DNA of 64,000 nt from Antedon bifida. Its lineage: Eukaryota; Echinodermata; Crinoidea; Comatulida; Antedonidae. This document shows, in pieces, positions 13,601 to 23,799 of the stretch. The translations under genes and the position numbers were made by a program. Within the stretch, counting starts at the first letter, position 1; each line of letters starts with the position of its first letter. Location of the stretch: assembly GCA_963402885.1 (NCBI GenBank), contig OY727093.1, positions 27,651,409 to 27,715,408 on the forward strand. The letters run 5' to 3'. The notes below the pieces were generated by a model. That model had not been told where the DNA came from and searched no databases. It saw only the letters and a list, made by a program, of their open reading frames with translations.

Positions 13601-16600
13601 GAATTTCATGGGTGAAATTGAGCAATTACGTGACCAGCATAAGCACTCAATTACCTTCAAGCAGGCAAGTAATTATAGTTATGTAGACTAGACTAAATCT
13701 ACCTAGTCCAAGAGCATTAAGTCAAAATAAGCCCTAAACCTGGACATTTCTGGTAGCAAGCTGATTTTTATCTTAAGGTGTGTTACATGAAAATGTCTGA
13801 TTAACGTACTAAAGGTCCTCGTTGATACAAATAATAATTAAATGCTCTTGGCTTAACCCCTGTGTCTCACTAAAACAAAAGTAGGCCTACAGCACATGTC
13901 AAACTAACAAACATTGTTTCTTGAAACCCATGGATCATGTTGCGTACAATACGAAAACAAACTAGATATTAAGCGGCTCTACACTATCATTTAAGATTAT
14001 TCCAAATCTCAGGAATAAATGAATTGACCGAGCATTGGATTTTATAGTTATTTATTATCATCTCATTCTAATCTGAAATTAATATTCATGATCTGAGTTA
14101 TATGACTAATGACAAATATATAGGTATTTTATAGTTTATCAATTTTTCTAATTTCAGGTAACTAAACTAGCTTCCAAGTGTCATATTGACAAAGATGATC
14201 AATTGTTTGTTATGTTACATTTTTACCACGACCTTGGTAATATTGTTTACTACGGAGAACGGGACACACCAAATAGCCCCCTGAATGACATCATCATTCT
14301 TATACCACAATGGCTGATTTACATTTTCAAGCTAGTTATCACAGTTAAAGATCCTTCGGAACAAGTATGAGGGTTTTTTTATGTTTAAGTTTACTATTAA
14401 CGATTTAAAATGTTTTCATAGTAGAATGTTATGATCATGGTGCCTATTTTATAGTTACACATCTTGGCCTACCGAGTAATAGTATTTTATGGTAGGCCTA
14501 AAGTACATTGTAAGAGGAAGGTAGAACACATTCTGGATTTCAATCGCGACTGCAATGATGCGATTTAATTTCTAGCCGGGAAAAAATCTAATAGTGAACA
14601 AAGACCATGTTTCCGCAGCCAAAACAAAAATTATTGGCTTAATGTTTTAACCAATCAGGTAATTACTTCAAAAATAATGTGCGCATGATCAATCATTACC
14701 AAACAACCGATAATTATCCGATTTGAATTATCGGTTAATTTTTCTCGAGTAGGAATCGGTTAAATCCCTTTCCACCGGTAGTTCGGTCACACGGCCTAAA
14801 TAGTTGGTGGCACATTTACTGTTATTGTTTTGTTTGTTTTTTGTAGTATGCCGAGTTTAGAAGCTCTTGAAAAAGCTTGATGAAGAGGGTCTCCTAGAGG
14901 AGAGACTACTTAGACGTATGTGGCATGACTGTTTAAAGCAATTTGAAGCATTAATACAGCTGATGCAGAAATTTGACTTGCTATGTGTCAAGACTCAATC
15001 TTCTCAGGTACAGCTTAATTGCAGTTATTGGTTTTATTTACTTAATTTTGATTATTTGTCTTTGCAGTTCATTATTATTAGTACTATATTGCAGAAATAT
15101 AAACACCCAATCTTCATATGTTTGGATTATGACATCCTTTGAATTTTAGTAAAACCATTTATTATAGCCTTTTACCTGCAATTAATTTCAATCTTTAAAC
15201 TTTTCAAAAGACAAAATGTACAAAAGTTGATCGTCTCTTCTATGTGCCATCATTGCTAAAGAAGAACCAAGGTGATGAAATGGCGTCACTTGACAAACTG
15301 ACAAAGTCAAAGACTGCTGCAGTTCTGTACGTTGACTTTAATGGTTTTCTACCTGAAGGACTGTACTATCGGCTGGTAGTAAGAATCGTGCATTGGTCAC
15401 AACAGAGGTCACATGATAAAGGATATAATCCTAGGCTCTTTTACCAGCAGGTGAAAGTATACATTGATCAGAATCATGATGCAATCATCCGGATCCTACC
15501 TGAAAGAAGATCTTGTATCCAGGTAGGCTATCAGTGTATTCGTGTCCTTAAAGCAAGTTTATTTGTTTGTTTGTCATCATCGCCCGAATTTCTATTTTTG
15601 TTCTTTAATTAGCTTTAAGTTAATTAGAATAAATTTAGACTCAGACAAATAATGAGGTTACTAAAATATAAGCAAATATAAATTATTTGAATTTCAAAAT
15701 AGGTATTAGGCCTACAAAAACGTCAGACCAAGGCAATCTAACAACAGGATGCTGACTCCGTTAGATCAAAGGTTTTATCTGTGGTTGCGACATGATCTGT
15801 TCTACGCAACTAATGAGAAACTGGAGAATAATGTACTTGGTAGTGTAACCGCAACTAGTATGAATTTGTCGCAGCCAATCATAAGAACAACTGTTATAAG
15901 TTCCTACCTTGGCAAGGCGAACTCGGCATCCTGTTGTTAGAATTTTAGAATGCCTTGACAAACAACCACAAGAAATGTATCAGTTAATTTCGATTGAGAA
16001 TTGTATTGTTGTTAAAGTTTCAATCATATTTTTATTATCTGCCGTAGGTGGTTATTTACAGGCTTAAAGTTGATGAAGATGAAGAACCATCACCAAGTAT
16101 CTGCAAAGACGTAAGTGCTAAATTATGATAAGTATGGTTATGCGTTGACACAACTGGAAACATTTACTATGAATATATATATATATATAATATGAATGAA
16201 TATGAAAAATGCATGTTATAGACCCTCTATTTTTTAGATCGTCAAACCGCTTTGCACAAAATTCCAAATATAAATATTTCTAGATTATTATTATATATAA
16301 GATATAGACTTGCCCCAAGTATGTAGTTATTGTCTTTTTTATGCTAGACCACAAGTCGGCGTTTCGATTTTTGTCTGAAAATGTGAGCTTTTACCATTTT
16401 AACTCCATTTTATGTGTATTGCTTGTTGTCTTGTAAACATATTGTTGACAATTATTATTTTAACCAAATAAAATGAATGAATAGATTGTACATGTTAATA
16501 TATTTACAGGTACTAAAACTCATTGAGGAAAATCTACTGGACATTAATCACAAGTGGTCGAAACGTGTTGTTTTTAACTTCTGTGTCCTGTGCAGCGTCT

Positions 16601-17468
16601 GTCCTATGGAGAACATCCACTTGCACAAACTTAACCATTGCCTAGAGTCAACGCCTCGATGTGGGACGGCTGCTGGAATGAATACTTCCAAAATTAGACG
16701 TTTGTTTGGAAAAGTTGAAGCAAATCCAGGTACGATAAGAATTAAAGCACTTCCAATGTTATTTAAATAGTGATGAAATGAGGTCGGAGAGTTAAGTTAA
16801 TGCCATCTTGCAACTTGCATTTTTTTAGCAATAAACATATCATTCCCCCTTTCTGAACATAATAAGTAAATTGGCTATAATACAATAGGTCTCGAAGAAA
16901 AAAACCACTATGGTTCCTTCATTAACAGTTTCAGTCATAATCACCTAACCGAAAAGATGATTACATTTTAAATGATTAAAAATTAGGATCTGAGAGTGCC
17001 ATTTAGATTGAACCCTATAGTTTTTCGCTCAAATTCTTATCAATAGACAAAAAGATGGAAAGCACAACATAATTAGCAACCATTTGTATTGTTACAGGCT
17101 GTCAAGTCACTGCTACTCAAGTAATCCCCAAGGTTCCAGGGTTTTTGAGATTTCTCATTGGCGTATATAAAGACATACCGTCACCTATCCTTCCATTTGA
17201 TGTCATGACAGAGGTCTGCGTTCTTCTGGACCCTCCACACCCACGTGCTAACGATTGGCGTAGTGTAGCATGTAAGATTGGCTATGATCGTTATATCAAC
17301 TACTTGATGGACATGATGAAAAGTCCTACTATGTGTGTAATGCAAGGATGGTCTGAGCAAGGTTTGTCGTTGGATGATTTTAAAACGTGTATGATTGAAA
17401 TTAATCGCCATGATGTTGTAGGTTTGATTGAGGAACATCTTACAGAAACAAAGAGTTATCCAGTGTAA
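4577..17468 (+). CDS. DED-like/ROC-COR/death-domain ROCO GTPase, 24 exons
   Basis: Exons by splice signal and phase: 4577-4638 (proposed start), 5469-5495, 5944-5967, 6349-6369, 6652-6675, 7221-7235, 7411-7925, 8074-8097, 8258-8414, 9288-9388, 9573-9652, 9822-9909, 10859-10914, 11257-11296, 11995-12176, 12492-12593, 12903-13082, 13401-13664, 14158-14364, 14861-15007, 15211-15522, 16048-16110, 16510-16729, 17098-17468. They join in one frame of about 1093 codons. Regions: charged N-terminus (1-57), DED-like helices (58-230), Roc GTPase with P-loop GQERVGKT (273-280), WDFAGQ (459-464) and GTHRE (550-554), COR (about 655-876), death domain (about 1003-1087). ROCO proteins (LRRK, DAPK1, MFHAS1) are GTP-switched dimers, and death folds recruit adaptors, so a cytosolic immune or cell-death switch is inferred. 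There is no kinase and no LRR. Around 180 residues separate P-loop and WDFAGQ, more than usual. The start exon is the least certain part; the Roc, COR and death calls are firm. Confidence 0.82.
5469..7235 (+). other. Run of five microexons (27, 24, 21, 24, 15 nt) coding a charged linker
   Basis: Five AG...GT-bounded pieces at 5469-5495, 5944-5967, 6349-6369, 6652-6675 and 7221-7235 have T-rich acceptors and mostly gtaagt donors (gtaaat at the second). All are multiples of three and all sit between phase-2 introns, so each could be skipped without changing frame. Read in that phase they give VSTSFPEL, E-EWRSQEL, E-KEEKFK, K-QQRKMSE and R-EQRR, joining into the DED-like exon through a Gly codon. 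The other two phases of the chain hit stops. The peptide looks like a charged helix or coiled coil. Splice sites are seen; use in mRNA is inferred. Confidence 0.6.
6809..7063. repeat. Hairpin with 90-bp arms copied from the gene's own DED-like exon
   Basis: Arms at 6809-6898 and 6974-7063 are reverse complements at 88 of 90 positions, and both differences would be G-U pairs in RNA. The 75-base loop holds a smaller 12-bp inverted repeat (6915-6926/6928-6939). The stretch 6926-7049 is nearly identical, with about three differences, to 7697-7820 inside the DED-like exon of the same gene. The direct copy stays open as a reading frame until about 7087. It lies in the intron between microexons four and five, so the primary transcript should fold here. 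Confidence 0.8.
7411..7925 (+). CDS. Large exon coding the DED-like helical region of the ROCO protein
   Basis: Acceptor tgagcag and donor ggtatgt enclose 515 bases that enter with the last base of a codon and leave with the first base of the next. The first half (DEFWSVIDKISSE..., LFRLLHSEGYIEIG, LLFEVFDVTGLQILLKIL) has the six-helix amphipathic pattern of death effector domains, with the LF-L-G-I block before the last helices. The second half (YRRMLVKLGRSLNSQQVDIL, then LIKRLTQGKI) may be a second, more diverged domain of the same fold. The assignment rests on pattern only; CARD or another death-fold subfamily is possible. Confidence 0.55.
8570..9133 (+). mobile_element. Short DNA-transposon-like repeat with an internal tRNA-like part (CCTCCGCC family)
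   Basis: The ends are inverted: acctccgccaaggagg at the left and gtaggcggaggt at the right, followed by a ctctcggagtaccctctag tail. It is non-coding and includes a TG/TCTG run near 8605-8630 and two related 'gccacagttttcatccga' blocks. Further copies at 62230-62985 share both ends. It sits in the intron 8415-9287 of the ROCO gene. The inverted ends suggest a MITE; the tRNA-like block suggests SINE ancestry or a composite. Confidence 0.65.
8923..8990 (-). repeat. tRNA-derived segment with A- and B-box-like motifs
   Basis: On the minus strand the sequence reads tggtgtaatggtta (A-box-like), then ggttcaagtcccgccgagg (close to a tRNA T-arm/B box). It has no proper acceptor stem, so it is not a working tRNA gene. 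It looks like the promoter head of a SINE lodged inside the CCTCCGCC repeat; half of the same block is visible in the related repeat at 62885-62930. Confidence 0.6.
10297..10610 (-). mobile_element. tRNA-derived SINE, minus strand, head end incomplete
   Basis: Reverse complement of the SINE at 46438-46795. Shared blocks include the 'ggataaggactataaac' region, the 'cagtgtacac' region, the aaagaacccagttcatta block, the 'cagggggatta' block and an A/T-rich tail (here as ttttatttttattttatttt). Identity is lost before the tRNA-like head is complete. It lies in the intron 9910-10858 of the ROCO gene. Confidence 0.75.
12240..12440 (+). repeat. Degenerate copy of the CCTCCGCC repeat family
   Basis: The block 'acattttgaaggggaagg...aaggttacaattcacaaaa' resembles the middle of the 8570-9133 repeat. 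A following 'cgccgcaacattgaacctg' resembles its tRNA-like B-box part in reverse. The ends are eroded. Intronic in the ROCO gene. Confidence 0.35.
13258..13370 (-). mobile_element. tRNA-derived SINE fragment (second family)
   Basis: Read on the minus strand it gives gtagcttggtgattaacgtg (A-box region), then 'cttccaatcccaaggtc', then gggtttaatcctg (B-box-like). The spacing is that of a tRNA head. It is not a real tRNA because the stems do not close. It sits in the intron just before the exon at 13401. Confidence 0.5.
13665..14157 (+). other. Probable GC-AG intron in the ROCO gene
   Basis: The upstream exon ends ...AAGCAG and the intron begins gcaagt, the strong consensus expected of a GC donor. 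Using it joins two complete codons and keeps the COR-domain reading frame. Without it the frame stops about eight codons later. No GT donor nearby does the same. Confidence 0.65.
15731..15956 (+). mobile_element. MITE, family 'aggcaatctaacaac'
   Basis: It begins aggcaatctaacaacagga and ends with the inverted form (catcctgttgttag...tgcctt). A second copy at 36793-37004 matches along its length in the opposite orientation, including 'gagaaactggagaataatg' and 'tttgtcgcagccaatcat'. No coding capacity. It lies in the intron 15523-16047 of the ROCO gene. Confidence 0.75.
17098..17465 (+). CDS. Last exon of the ROCO gene: death domain
   Basis: Acceptor gttacag, stop TAA at 17466-17468. It codes GCQVTATQVIPKVPGFLRFL, then LPFDVMTEVCVLLDPPHPRA-NDWRSVACKIG, SPTMCVMQGW, LSLDDFKTCM and INRHDVVGLIEEHL. 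The spacing of LLDPP, DWR.LA, SPT...W and R.DVV..I is that of death domains of the UNC5/MyD88 type. The exon is intact here, in contrast to the shifted copy at 847-1209. Confidence 0.85.
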
Positions 17469-17510
17469 ACGGAACTAGATGATGGATGGGATGCGATAGT
17501 CCACAGTGAT

Positions 17511-17520
17511 AATAAATAAA
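17511..17520 (+). terminator. Overlapping AATAAA poly(A) signals of the ROCO gene
   Basis: aataaataaa lies about 45 bases after the stop codon, giving two overlapping AATAAA hexamers. This would make a short 3' UTR; later signals cannot be excluded. Confidence 0.5.
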
Positions 17521-18139
17521 AGGCGGTATTGTAAACACGGTTTATGAAGCCAATCTGACATTCTGGTTGGTGATCGTGATACACTGTGACTGTGAATGTG
17601 GAAATTATATGTATGAGTGGTGCTTGTATAGGTAATGTTTGTGAGGTCTCACATGGGGATTTATTAGAATAGAAGGCCATTTCATGATGATGCCTGGCAG
17701 GGTTTATTAATCAGTTTCGGTAAACGCGAACTCTCTGATAGCCATAGCTAGGCATAAGGAATGAGAGGCAGCAATGTTTTCGCTTTTAAACGCAGTTATA
17801 AATTTGGTGAAACTAATTAATTGAAGAATATTTTTCAATTATAGAGGAATGAAAAATAGAATTATGTGGAATCTCTATGTCTTGCACTTCTAAATCTAAA
17901 AATCTAAAGAATTTTACAAAATTGTTAAAACATATTTCTCAAAAATTTAAATTATTGAAAAATATTAGTACATATACACAACTTTTTTATTAGTATTTCT
18001 CAATTAATATTGGTGGATTATTGAATCTTGTGACGTGTATAAGGCTACAATTGTGAAATCCTGAGTCAAGTCAAGTGGCAGTTCTTCCTCCCAGATGTTG
18101 TTCAGATTGCTAAGAAAAGATTCTCGCTTTAAACATTTG
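17521..18139. other. Intergenic stretch downstream of the ROCO gene
   Basis: Non-coding, AT-rich in its second half. No exon, RNA gene or repeat boundary was recognised before the LINE remnant at 18140. Confidence 0.4.
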
Positions 18140-18295
18140 TACAATTATGTTGGTTGACCATCCTTGCCAGAGATTTTAATTTGGTTTATAGCCATATCCA
18201 TTTCTTCCATGATAGGAGGATGTTCTAGATAACCGCACAGCTGAATGATCTGGTCTAAATACTTTGGTGTTGACTGAAATGTTCTTTCCATCAGT
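18140..18295 (-). mobile_element. Decayed LINE fragment (start of the RT region)
   Basis: On the minus strand one frame gives WKEHFSQH and the next gives MERTFQSTPKYLD..., LEHPPIMEEMDMAINQIKIS, GKDGQPT. This is the familiar stretch before LINE reverse-transcriptase motif 1 (W..HF ... PP...E...AI...K..G.DG.P). The change of frame inside it shows decay. The plus-strand LINE that follows seems to have landed in this older element. Confidence 0.5.
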
Positions 18296-18304
18296 CTATT
18301 TTGG

Positions 18305-20447
18305 ATGCATCCAAATAGAGTCACGCTTATGTGTAGAAATGCTAAAGCCTTGTATTATAAGACTCACATTGATAACAACAAAGGTAACACTAGAAATATC
18401 TGGAAAGGTCTCAGAGAACTTCTTCCTTCTAAATCTACTAATGTTCTACCTCCTTCCTTCTCTATTGATGACCTTGAAATTACTGATTCTAAAACTATTG
18501 CGAATTCCTTTAACTCTTTCTTATATTAATATTACTGCCCAGATCCCTTCTCAAGCTAACTGCAATGATCCCTTAACCTATCTTACCCAGTGCCCCTTTA
18601 ATTTCTCTTTTACAAATATAAGTAATGATTTTGTTCTTAACGAACTTCTTAAATTAAATCCTAACAAGTCTTGCGGTCTTGACACTATTAACGGTAAACT
18701 TTTAAAAACAGCAGCCCCTATTATATCTTCTCATCTAACTTTTATTTTCAACCTATCCCTGAACTCTGGTATATTTCCATCTCTTTGGAAACACTCTAAA
18801 GTTACACCTGTTTTTAAATCTGGCAAAAAAAACCTACTAAACAATTATCGACCAATCTCTATTCTCCCTATATCTTCTAAAATTATTGAAAAAGCTGTCT
18901 CTTCACAACTGTATTCTTACCTTAATGAATATAATCTTATTTGCTCTTCTCAATCTGGTTTCAGACCTAAACATTCTACGCTTACTGCACTTACTAGTAC
19001 CTATGACAACTGGCTTAATGCAACTAACCAAAGAAAACTCACTGGCTCCATCTTCATAGATCTTAGAAAAGCCTTCGACTCAGTTAATCATAACATTCTT
19101 CTCTCCAAACTTCCCCTCTATGGTTTTTCTTCTCTTGCTTCTACCTGGTTTAAATCTTACTTAACATCACGTAGTCAGCAAGTGCTATATGGCAATACAC
19201 TCTCCGACACTTGTTCTGTTTATGCGGGAGTCCCGCAAGGCTCCATTATTGGACCTCTCTTATTCTCCTTATATATTAATGATCTTCCCTCTGCTCTTTC
19301 TAATCTAGATAGTAACATACACACTGACATGTATGCCGATGACACTATTATATATTTCAGTAACACATCTTTACCCCTCATCGAGCAAAAACTAAATATG
19401 ACTCTTACTCACCTTTCTTTGTGGCTCAATGCTAACAAACTTTCACTTAATGTCCAAAAAACTAAATCTATGTTAATTGGTTCCTCACACAAACTAAAAA
19501 CAACTACTAATAGCATAAATCTCAACATTGAAAATACTCCTATCAGCTCAGTCACATCTTACAAACACCTTGGAATTATAATTGATAACACTCTTACATG
19601 GAAATCGCACACTTCTGCTTTATGTAAAAAACTAAACTCAACTAACTTCCTTCTTGCTTGCACCTCTAAATTTGTCAACCAGTCGACATGTCTTCTCCTC
19701 TATAATGCTTTATTTCTTTCCCGCTTTGATTACTGCTGCTCAGTCTGGGGTTCTAACTCTAATACTAACCTCTCTAGTAAACTACAAAAAATCCAAAACA
19801 GAGCCCTACGCATTATTCTCAAACTTAATCCTATGTCACACCTCTCTGATGATCACTTTAGACTAGCCCATACCATTCCTCTTCAGAAAAGACTCCACTA
19901 CCAACTTGGTTGTCTTACTTTCAAAATCCTTAATCTTCTTGCTCCTCAAGGCTTATGCCATCTCCTCACTAAAATTACGGCCAATGGGATAATGACCACT
20001 CGTCAAATCTCAAACGGAAATCTTCACATTCTTAAACCTACTCTTGAAATTTTCAAACTCTCTTTCAGTTACAAGGCCCCTCATTTCTACAATGATCTTC
20101 CTCTATCTATCCGCAATTCCTTATCCTTTTCCTCTTTCAAAACTAGACTTTGGACTTTTCTCAAAACTATGTAATCCTTTTCCAGATTTTAATTGTAAAA
20201 TAGTAGATCTAAATTTTTATTTATATATATATATTTTATATTTTGCCTAATTTAACATTTCAGTTATTTTCTATTTTTCAAATTTTCTTTATTTTTAGTC
20301 TTATGTAATTAATTTTATTTTTTTCTTTTACTGTTCTGTTCTTGTTGTTTTTTGTATATTGTATCTGTTCTGAGGGTCCCAAATGATCAGCAAATGCTGG
20401 ATGGATCACCCTCATTAAATATGGTTAAAATAAAAAAATAAAAAATC
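18305..20447 (+). mobile_element. 5'-truncated LINE with reverse transcriptase
   Basis: A long frame ending at 20174 contains the RT motifs in order: NKSCGLDTINGKLLK, NYRPISILPISSKIIEK, FRPKHSTLTAL, FIDLRKAFDSVNHNILLSKL, GVPQGSIIGPLLFSLYINDL and YADDT (about 19332), then LNANKLSLNVQKTK and YKHLGIIID. This is the Jockey/CR1/Rex-like side of the LINEs. The region just upstream (18305-18529) continues the same protein in another frame (RNAKALYYKTHI...SFNSFLY), so a frameshift lies near 18525. The endonuclease half is missing. A 3' UTR and A-rich tail (ataaaaaaataaaaaa) end near 20447. Not expected to be mobile by itself. Confidence 0.88.
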
Positions 20448-20775
20448 AACAATAGCATTGAACTCAACCAGACTCAGTAGAAGGACCGTAGATACTTTAG
20501 TTGGAAGACATCTGGTAGTTGTTGTGCCAGCAATAGTGCTGTACTTCCTCAGCCTGCCTTGGGATCGGCCTTGTAAACCTGGGTCTAGTGGCACAGGAAT
20601 TGTTAACTAGTAGAATGCCACTAAGGTGTTTGGTGACTGGTTCTGCTCCACTATCCACATAGCGTTGCAAGACCACCACTACAAATGCTAGAACTGCGCC
20701 CAGTACACCGATACGGTACAAGTCTTTCAAATGATTAGGCACCGATACAGTAATATAGTATATATAATTCAAAAG
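20447..20775 (-). other. Open minus-strand stretch, unrecognised; perhaps part of the older LINE
   Basis: A 91-codon minus-strand frame (20497-20772) has one hydrophobic segment, IGVLGAVLAFVVVVLQ, and ends HNNYQMSSN. It directly follows the LINE tail and has the same orientation as the LINE remnant at 18140-18295, so it may be the other half of one older element split by the insertion. No family is recognised. A lone small membrane protein is possible but nothing supports it. Confidence 0.25.
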
Positions 20776-20790
20776 CAGAATATTGTAAGA

Positions 20791-20823
<33 letters not shown>
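20791..20823. repeat. (AAT)n microsatellite
   Basis: About eleven uninterrupted aat units. Confidence 0.9.
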
Positions 20824-20824
<1 letters not shown>

Positions 20825-21147
20825 TTATACTGTTCTTTTGTTGTATATTGTTGTTGGTTTAATCACCCTTGTGATGTTCGAATGTATTTTTAAAAAATAG
20901 GGTGTTATTTTTCTGTTTGTTTATTGTAAAAGTAAGGTGAAAAAAATAAATAATTGTCCTATTTTGGGCGATTTCTACTTGTTTTCGAGATATACGATAT
21001 ACAATTTGACGTTGCAGATAACATATTATATACTATGCGCACAAATCGTATATTGTAGGCATATTAATTCAAGCAGTTACACATTTACGTACAAATTATT
21101 GCAAAACACCTCATAACATTATGAATCGTATGTTACTGACAATAATG

Positions 21148-21541
21148 AATGTACGGTATTGTTATACAAAACAATAGTATAATTATGTAGTAAATCACAC
21201 CTGGTAAATAATAAGAAAAAAAATGTTTTTCTATAGAATTTAATCCTTTAAATGAATGCAGCAAAAGAATATGCTTTAATGTACGGTATTATTATACTAA
21301 ACAATAGCATAATTATGTAGTAAATCACACCTGGTAAATAATAAGAAAAAAAAATGTTTTTCTATAGAATTTAATCCTTTAAATGAATGCAGCAAAAGAA
21401 TATGCTTTAATGTACGGTAATATTATACAAAACAATAGCATAATTATGTAGTAAATCACACCTGGTAAATAATAAGAAAAAAAAATGTTTTTCTATAGAA
21501 TTTAATCCTTTAAATGAATGCAGCAAAAGAATATGCTTTAA
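21148..21541. repeat. Tandem triplication, unit about 131 bp
   Basis: Three nearly identical units start with 'aatgtacggtat' at 21148, 21278 and 21409. Each includes 'tagtaaatcacacctggtaa', an A8-10 run and 'gaatgcagcaaaagaatatg'. Only a few bases differ between units, so the expansion is recent. No coding frame. Confidence 0.9.
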
Positions 21542-23799
21542 TTGAATTACGGACTCTATCATCTACACATCTACACGGTAAGTGTTACCAATTGCTGAAA
21601 ACAAAACAATTGATTAATCAATCTATCAGATATCTTCATTTCTAAAATTAATTTTGATATTAGGCTAAACTATATTTACTATCCACAGTATTATTAATGT
21701 ATTTTTTGTCATTATGTCAGTCGGTAGCAAGTCGTATGTAGACGAATGACGAATATTAACTTATACGCATTTTCCTTAATTATGTTTATATTGTATTGTA
21801 TTGTCAATAATTGGAATATCAGTTTAAATATAATTTTAATTTAAATACCTGTATATAAGTTTAAAATGAAGACAAGTTTGGAAATATTTTTTAATCGAGT
21901 AACGATATGCACATCAGACGTCTTATTGTCTTTAAGCAGCATATTATCCCAAATTACCGGGTATATAGTGTCCTCCCAAAAACATGAAAAATGAAGATTA
22001 ATACAATCCAATGCCATTTTGCAGTTTTAGCAGTTATTCACTTCTGTAGAAAGAAAAACGTCACTTTCACTTATAAAAACATTTAGCGAAGCAGTTTTTA
22101 CAAATAAACAATAATTTTATCCAATTTTTGGTCAAAGTGAGCACCGAAATATTATGTGACATTAAAATGGCATATCATCAACAAACAAATTGTTTTAATT
22201 ATCTTTTCAGGGGAACAATATATCGTTTCATATTAATGAACCCCGTTTATTATTATATGTTTTAATCGATGTATTTTGCCTCTCTAGAGGTATTCTCTGC
22301 GGGAATTATATTTTTCTCAAAGAAAAATCTCTAAGGAAGATATAAAATGTTATAATGCACCGATAGAAAAGGAATAATATGTAAATAATAACTAATGATA
22401 ATAATAAATGTTACTAATTGGTAAATTCTTCGACCAATCTCTTCCACGTATTACGAATTTAGTTAAGAAGATGGGGAAATGTGTCCCTTCCTTTAGAGAC
22501 GCAAACTCTAGCATACAGTATGTTTTTAGCCTTTTTCAGACTTACTTGTTTACTTGTTTACTTGTTTCCCGTACACTTTCGTCTACGGGATCGAGGCGAA
22601 GCACTCAGTGCTTAAAAGCCCCTCTTAGCAATAAAATCATATTCAGACGATGCTGTTGGTTGTTGTACTAAGTATCTTGACTATAAGCCTACAAAGTACT
22701 GCCGAAACTAAGTGTAAGTAGGCATAATAATATAATAATAATATAATATATCCACGAATGATATTTGGAAGAACAATATTTGTATATAGGCCTACTCCTC
22801 TATTGCTATAACCTATTTCAGTTTTAAAATCTTAGCTTGTCTTTATTAACTATTCTTTTAAAAATAAGATAGGCCTATTTATAATCTTTCTAAAGCACAT
22901 CTTGTATTGTTTAATAGGCCTGCACGAGTACTTACTGCATAAGTAAACTTATTATGTAAGGAAAGTAACTGTAGAAATAATGTTTTCTTTTATTTAAAGC
23001 ACTGGTTGGTGAAAATATGGTGGGACAAGGTAAAGAGTCAACAAATTTGACTTTAACACTTCTACTAAAACATTTATTTTATATAAATCTATATATTTTG
23101 CATATATTGTATTTGCATTAAAAATAAAGCGATATGGTGATAAGATAAGATAAGATAATAAGATTTATTAAGGTGCACAAAATATTTACTACTGATTGTT
23201 CAACAAAATTAATTGATAATAAATCATTATTTCTTATATTAAATAGAATATCAATTTTGAAAATGCATAATTAAATGAATGAAGAAAGAAACAATAATTA
23301 AAACTGTTACGTCAAAAAGTCGAGCGGCATTTGTGAAATATTTCTTCTACAATAACTATTCGTACTAATATTATTCTGTGATACTAAAACCACGCCCTCA
23401 ACATCAACAATATTATTCCACCAAAAAAAGACCAGGTATAGCTTGGCGGTTGCAGCATACAGGTGAGTGTTTTTAAGTCTTAAATCTCGGACATAATATA
23501 ATAATTATAAAATACAATACTAATTTCTAAAAATAATATGATTATAAAGATAACTTGAATGAGTTTGGTTCAGTAAAGAATAAGACGTATAGTAGGTCAT
23601 GCAGCTTTCTACCTAGGCATGTTGCAGGCCAGGGCATGGCATATGTCTGATACGGATATGATACAGGATGGATTGCCAATCGGGAACTTATGGGTACCGT
23701 ACGTACTTAAATCAAATCTTAAATTTAAGCCTATTGCGCAGTTGGGCCTTTTTAGTACTTGGAATCAATTCGAATAAAACTTGATATATTATAGACGCG
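21542..23799. other. Region upstream of the desaturase gene
   Basis: No exon could be supported. It probably holds the promoter and 5' UTR of the desaturase gene. A possible splice acceptor (atattatag) lies just before the start codon, suggesting a 5' UTR intron whose first exon is not identified. TAGGCCTA octamers occur at 22787 and 22870. Confidence 0.4.
23108..23163 (+). promoter_or_regulatory. GATA repeat cluster with octamer-like motif upstream of the desaturase gene
   Basis: gataagataagataagataa gives four GATA cores in a row, about 650 bases before the start codon, preceded by an ATTTGCAT octamer. It could bind GATA or POU factors, or could simply be a short pentanucleotide repeat or a retroposon tail. 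Only the motifs are seen. Confidence 0.25.
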
